Positions 6,191-7,024 of a DNA stretch of 7,024 nt are shown piece after piece. Source of the DNA: Sphingobacteriales bacterium. GTDB lineage: Bacteria; Bacteroidota; Bacteroidia; Chitinophagales; Chitinophagaceae. The notes under the pieces are model-generated. The model made no database searches. It was not told the DNA's origin and was given only the letters and a program-made list of their open reading frames with translations. The position numbers were made by a program, and so were the translations under genes. Position 1 is the stretch's first letter. Each line of letters starts with the position of its first letter. The DNA lies in contig CANHUD010000127.1 in assembly GCA_947463665.1 (NCBI GenBank), positions 1 through 7,024 of the forward strand, given 5' to 3'.

Positions 6191-7024
6191 ATGATTATGG
6201 AAAAGAAGGTTACACAGGGAGTACAATTGCATCAGCTCGTGAATGTATACCGGCCTTATGCGTATATATTTCTGATTCTGTTCATACTTACGGCTATACC
6301 GGTTTATATGTATGTTCAAACTACCCTTCCGATGTATGAATCATTTGCGAGCATTCTGATCAAAGATGAACGAAGAGGACAAGTCGATTCGAAAATGGAA
6401 GAAGTGCTCGATGTTTTTAGCAGAAAGAATATTGTAGAAAATGAAGTGGAGGTACTAAAGTCGAATGCCCTTCTTCAGGAGGTGGCCGGTAATCTGAAAT
6501 TGTATTCAACTATTTGGGAAGATAAAGGATGGAATAGTAGGCGTATCCATCCTGGTTATCATGCCAGTCCGTTTATAGCAGAAATCAGGAACGATGCCAG
6601 TATCCGAAAAACAATCCGTTTGCCTTTTGAAGTATTGGATGAAGAGACTGTTCGTTTTTCCGGAAAAAAGATTCCGGTAGGTAAATGGTTCAGGGTATCT
6701 GCTCTTGAACTTCGATTTATGCCGAATCCGGAGTACTGGAAAGATGATCCGGTGGAGGGCAGGCGATTCTTTGTAAAACTTACTCCTGTGGTGAAAGCCG
6801 CACAGGAATTATCGTCCCGTCTGATGGTGGGTCCTGCAAGCAAACAGGCATCGGTCATTCTGCTTAGGGTCAGGGATGAAGTGCCTGACCGTGGCGAGCG
6901 CATTTTGAATGAACTCGTTCAGGTGTATGCATTGTCTTCCGTTCGTAAGAAACAGGAAGCAGCGATGCAGACACTTCGGTTTATTGAAAACCGGCTGGAT
7001 AAGGTAACCATGGAGCTGGATTCA
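6191..7024 (+). CDS. Wzc-like polysaccharide co-polymerase, probable tyrosine autokinase (3' end beyond window)
   Basis: Partial: 278 codons are open to the right edge. Wzc proteins are inner-membrane chain-length regulators that work with Wza and often carry a C-terminal BY-kinase. Visible here: a short cytoplasmic tail, a transmembrane helix at about 24-42, and then a Wzz-type periplasmic domain (TLPMYESFASILIKDERRGQ, and DVFSRKNIVENEVEVLKSNALLQEV, the conserved 'ENE.EVLKS..L' segment). The region after about residue 230 (VRDEVPDRGERILNELVQVY, then KKQEAAMQTLRFIENRLD) is the entry to the periplasmic coiled coil. The GNVR segment, second membrane helix and any kinase domain lie outside the window, so kinase activity is inferred from the family. 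The start could be the ATG at 6191 or, two codons on, at 6197. Confidence 0.9.
   Translation, partial: MIMEKKVTQGVQLHQLVNVYRPYAYIFLILFILTAIPVYMYVQTTLPMYESFASILIKDERRGQVDSKMEEVLDVFSRKNIVENEVEVLKSNALLQEVAGNLKLYSTIWEDKGWNSRRIHPGYHASPFIAEIRNDASIRKTIRLPFEVLDEETVRFSGKKIPVGKWFRVSALELRFMPNPEYWKDDPVEGRRFFVKLTPVVKAAQELSSRLMVGPASKQASVILLRVRDEVPDRGERILNELVQVYALSSVRKKQEAAMQTLRFIENRLDKVTMELDS

Overview
The window looks like Bacteroidota chromosome, most likely a Chitinophaga-type member of the Chitinophagaceae. This is inferred from gene content: a PorW/SprE type IX secretion protein, a bactofilin next to the atpZ cluster, a Bacteroidota-style SprT-like protein, and a Bacteroidota-style Wza/Wzc pair. Weak or absent Shine-Dalgarno sites and a TTTG...TTTG-type promoter candidate also fit. 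All genes are intact except two that run off the window edges: sprE at the left and the Wzc-like gene at the right.

Layout. (1) Positions 1-2649, minus strand: 883 codons of a PorW/SprE-like TPR protein, with its C-terminus outside the window and an apparent TTG start. (2) 2650-2810: a divergent intergenic region with a plausible promoter facing right. (3) 2811-4843, plus strand: a tightly packed five-gene run. It holds a small single-pass membrane protein resembling the N-terminal anchor of bactofilin-associated M23 peptidases but without a peptidase domain, then a bactofilin, AtpZ, a four-helix AtpI-like membrane protein, and a SprT-like zinc metalloprotein. (4) 4840-5337, minus strand: a GNAT acetyltransferase converging on the SprT-like gene with a 4-nt overlap. 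(5) 5401-7024, plus strand: the start of an exopolysaccharide or capsule export locus, with a Wza-like outer-membrane lipoprotein followed 4 nt later by a Wzc-like chain-length/tyrosine-kinase protein of which only the N-terminal half is present.

How the genes fit together. The window is dominated by cell-envelope functions: type IX secretion and gliding (SprE), membrane-attached bactofilin scaffold (anchor plus bactofilin), F0 ATP synthase assembly (AtpZ, AtpI-like) and polysaccharide export (Wza/Wzc). The most interesting points are the peptidase-less bactofilin partner, the absence of atpB after the AtpZ/AtpI pair (a SprT-like gene sits there instead), and the non-ATG start and missing lipobox of SprE. 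I found no RNA genes, CRISPR arrays, insertion sequences or convincing intrinsic terminators, and no gene-free stretch over 300 bases. I do not see a clearly new multi-gene system.
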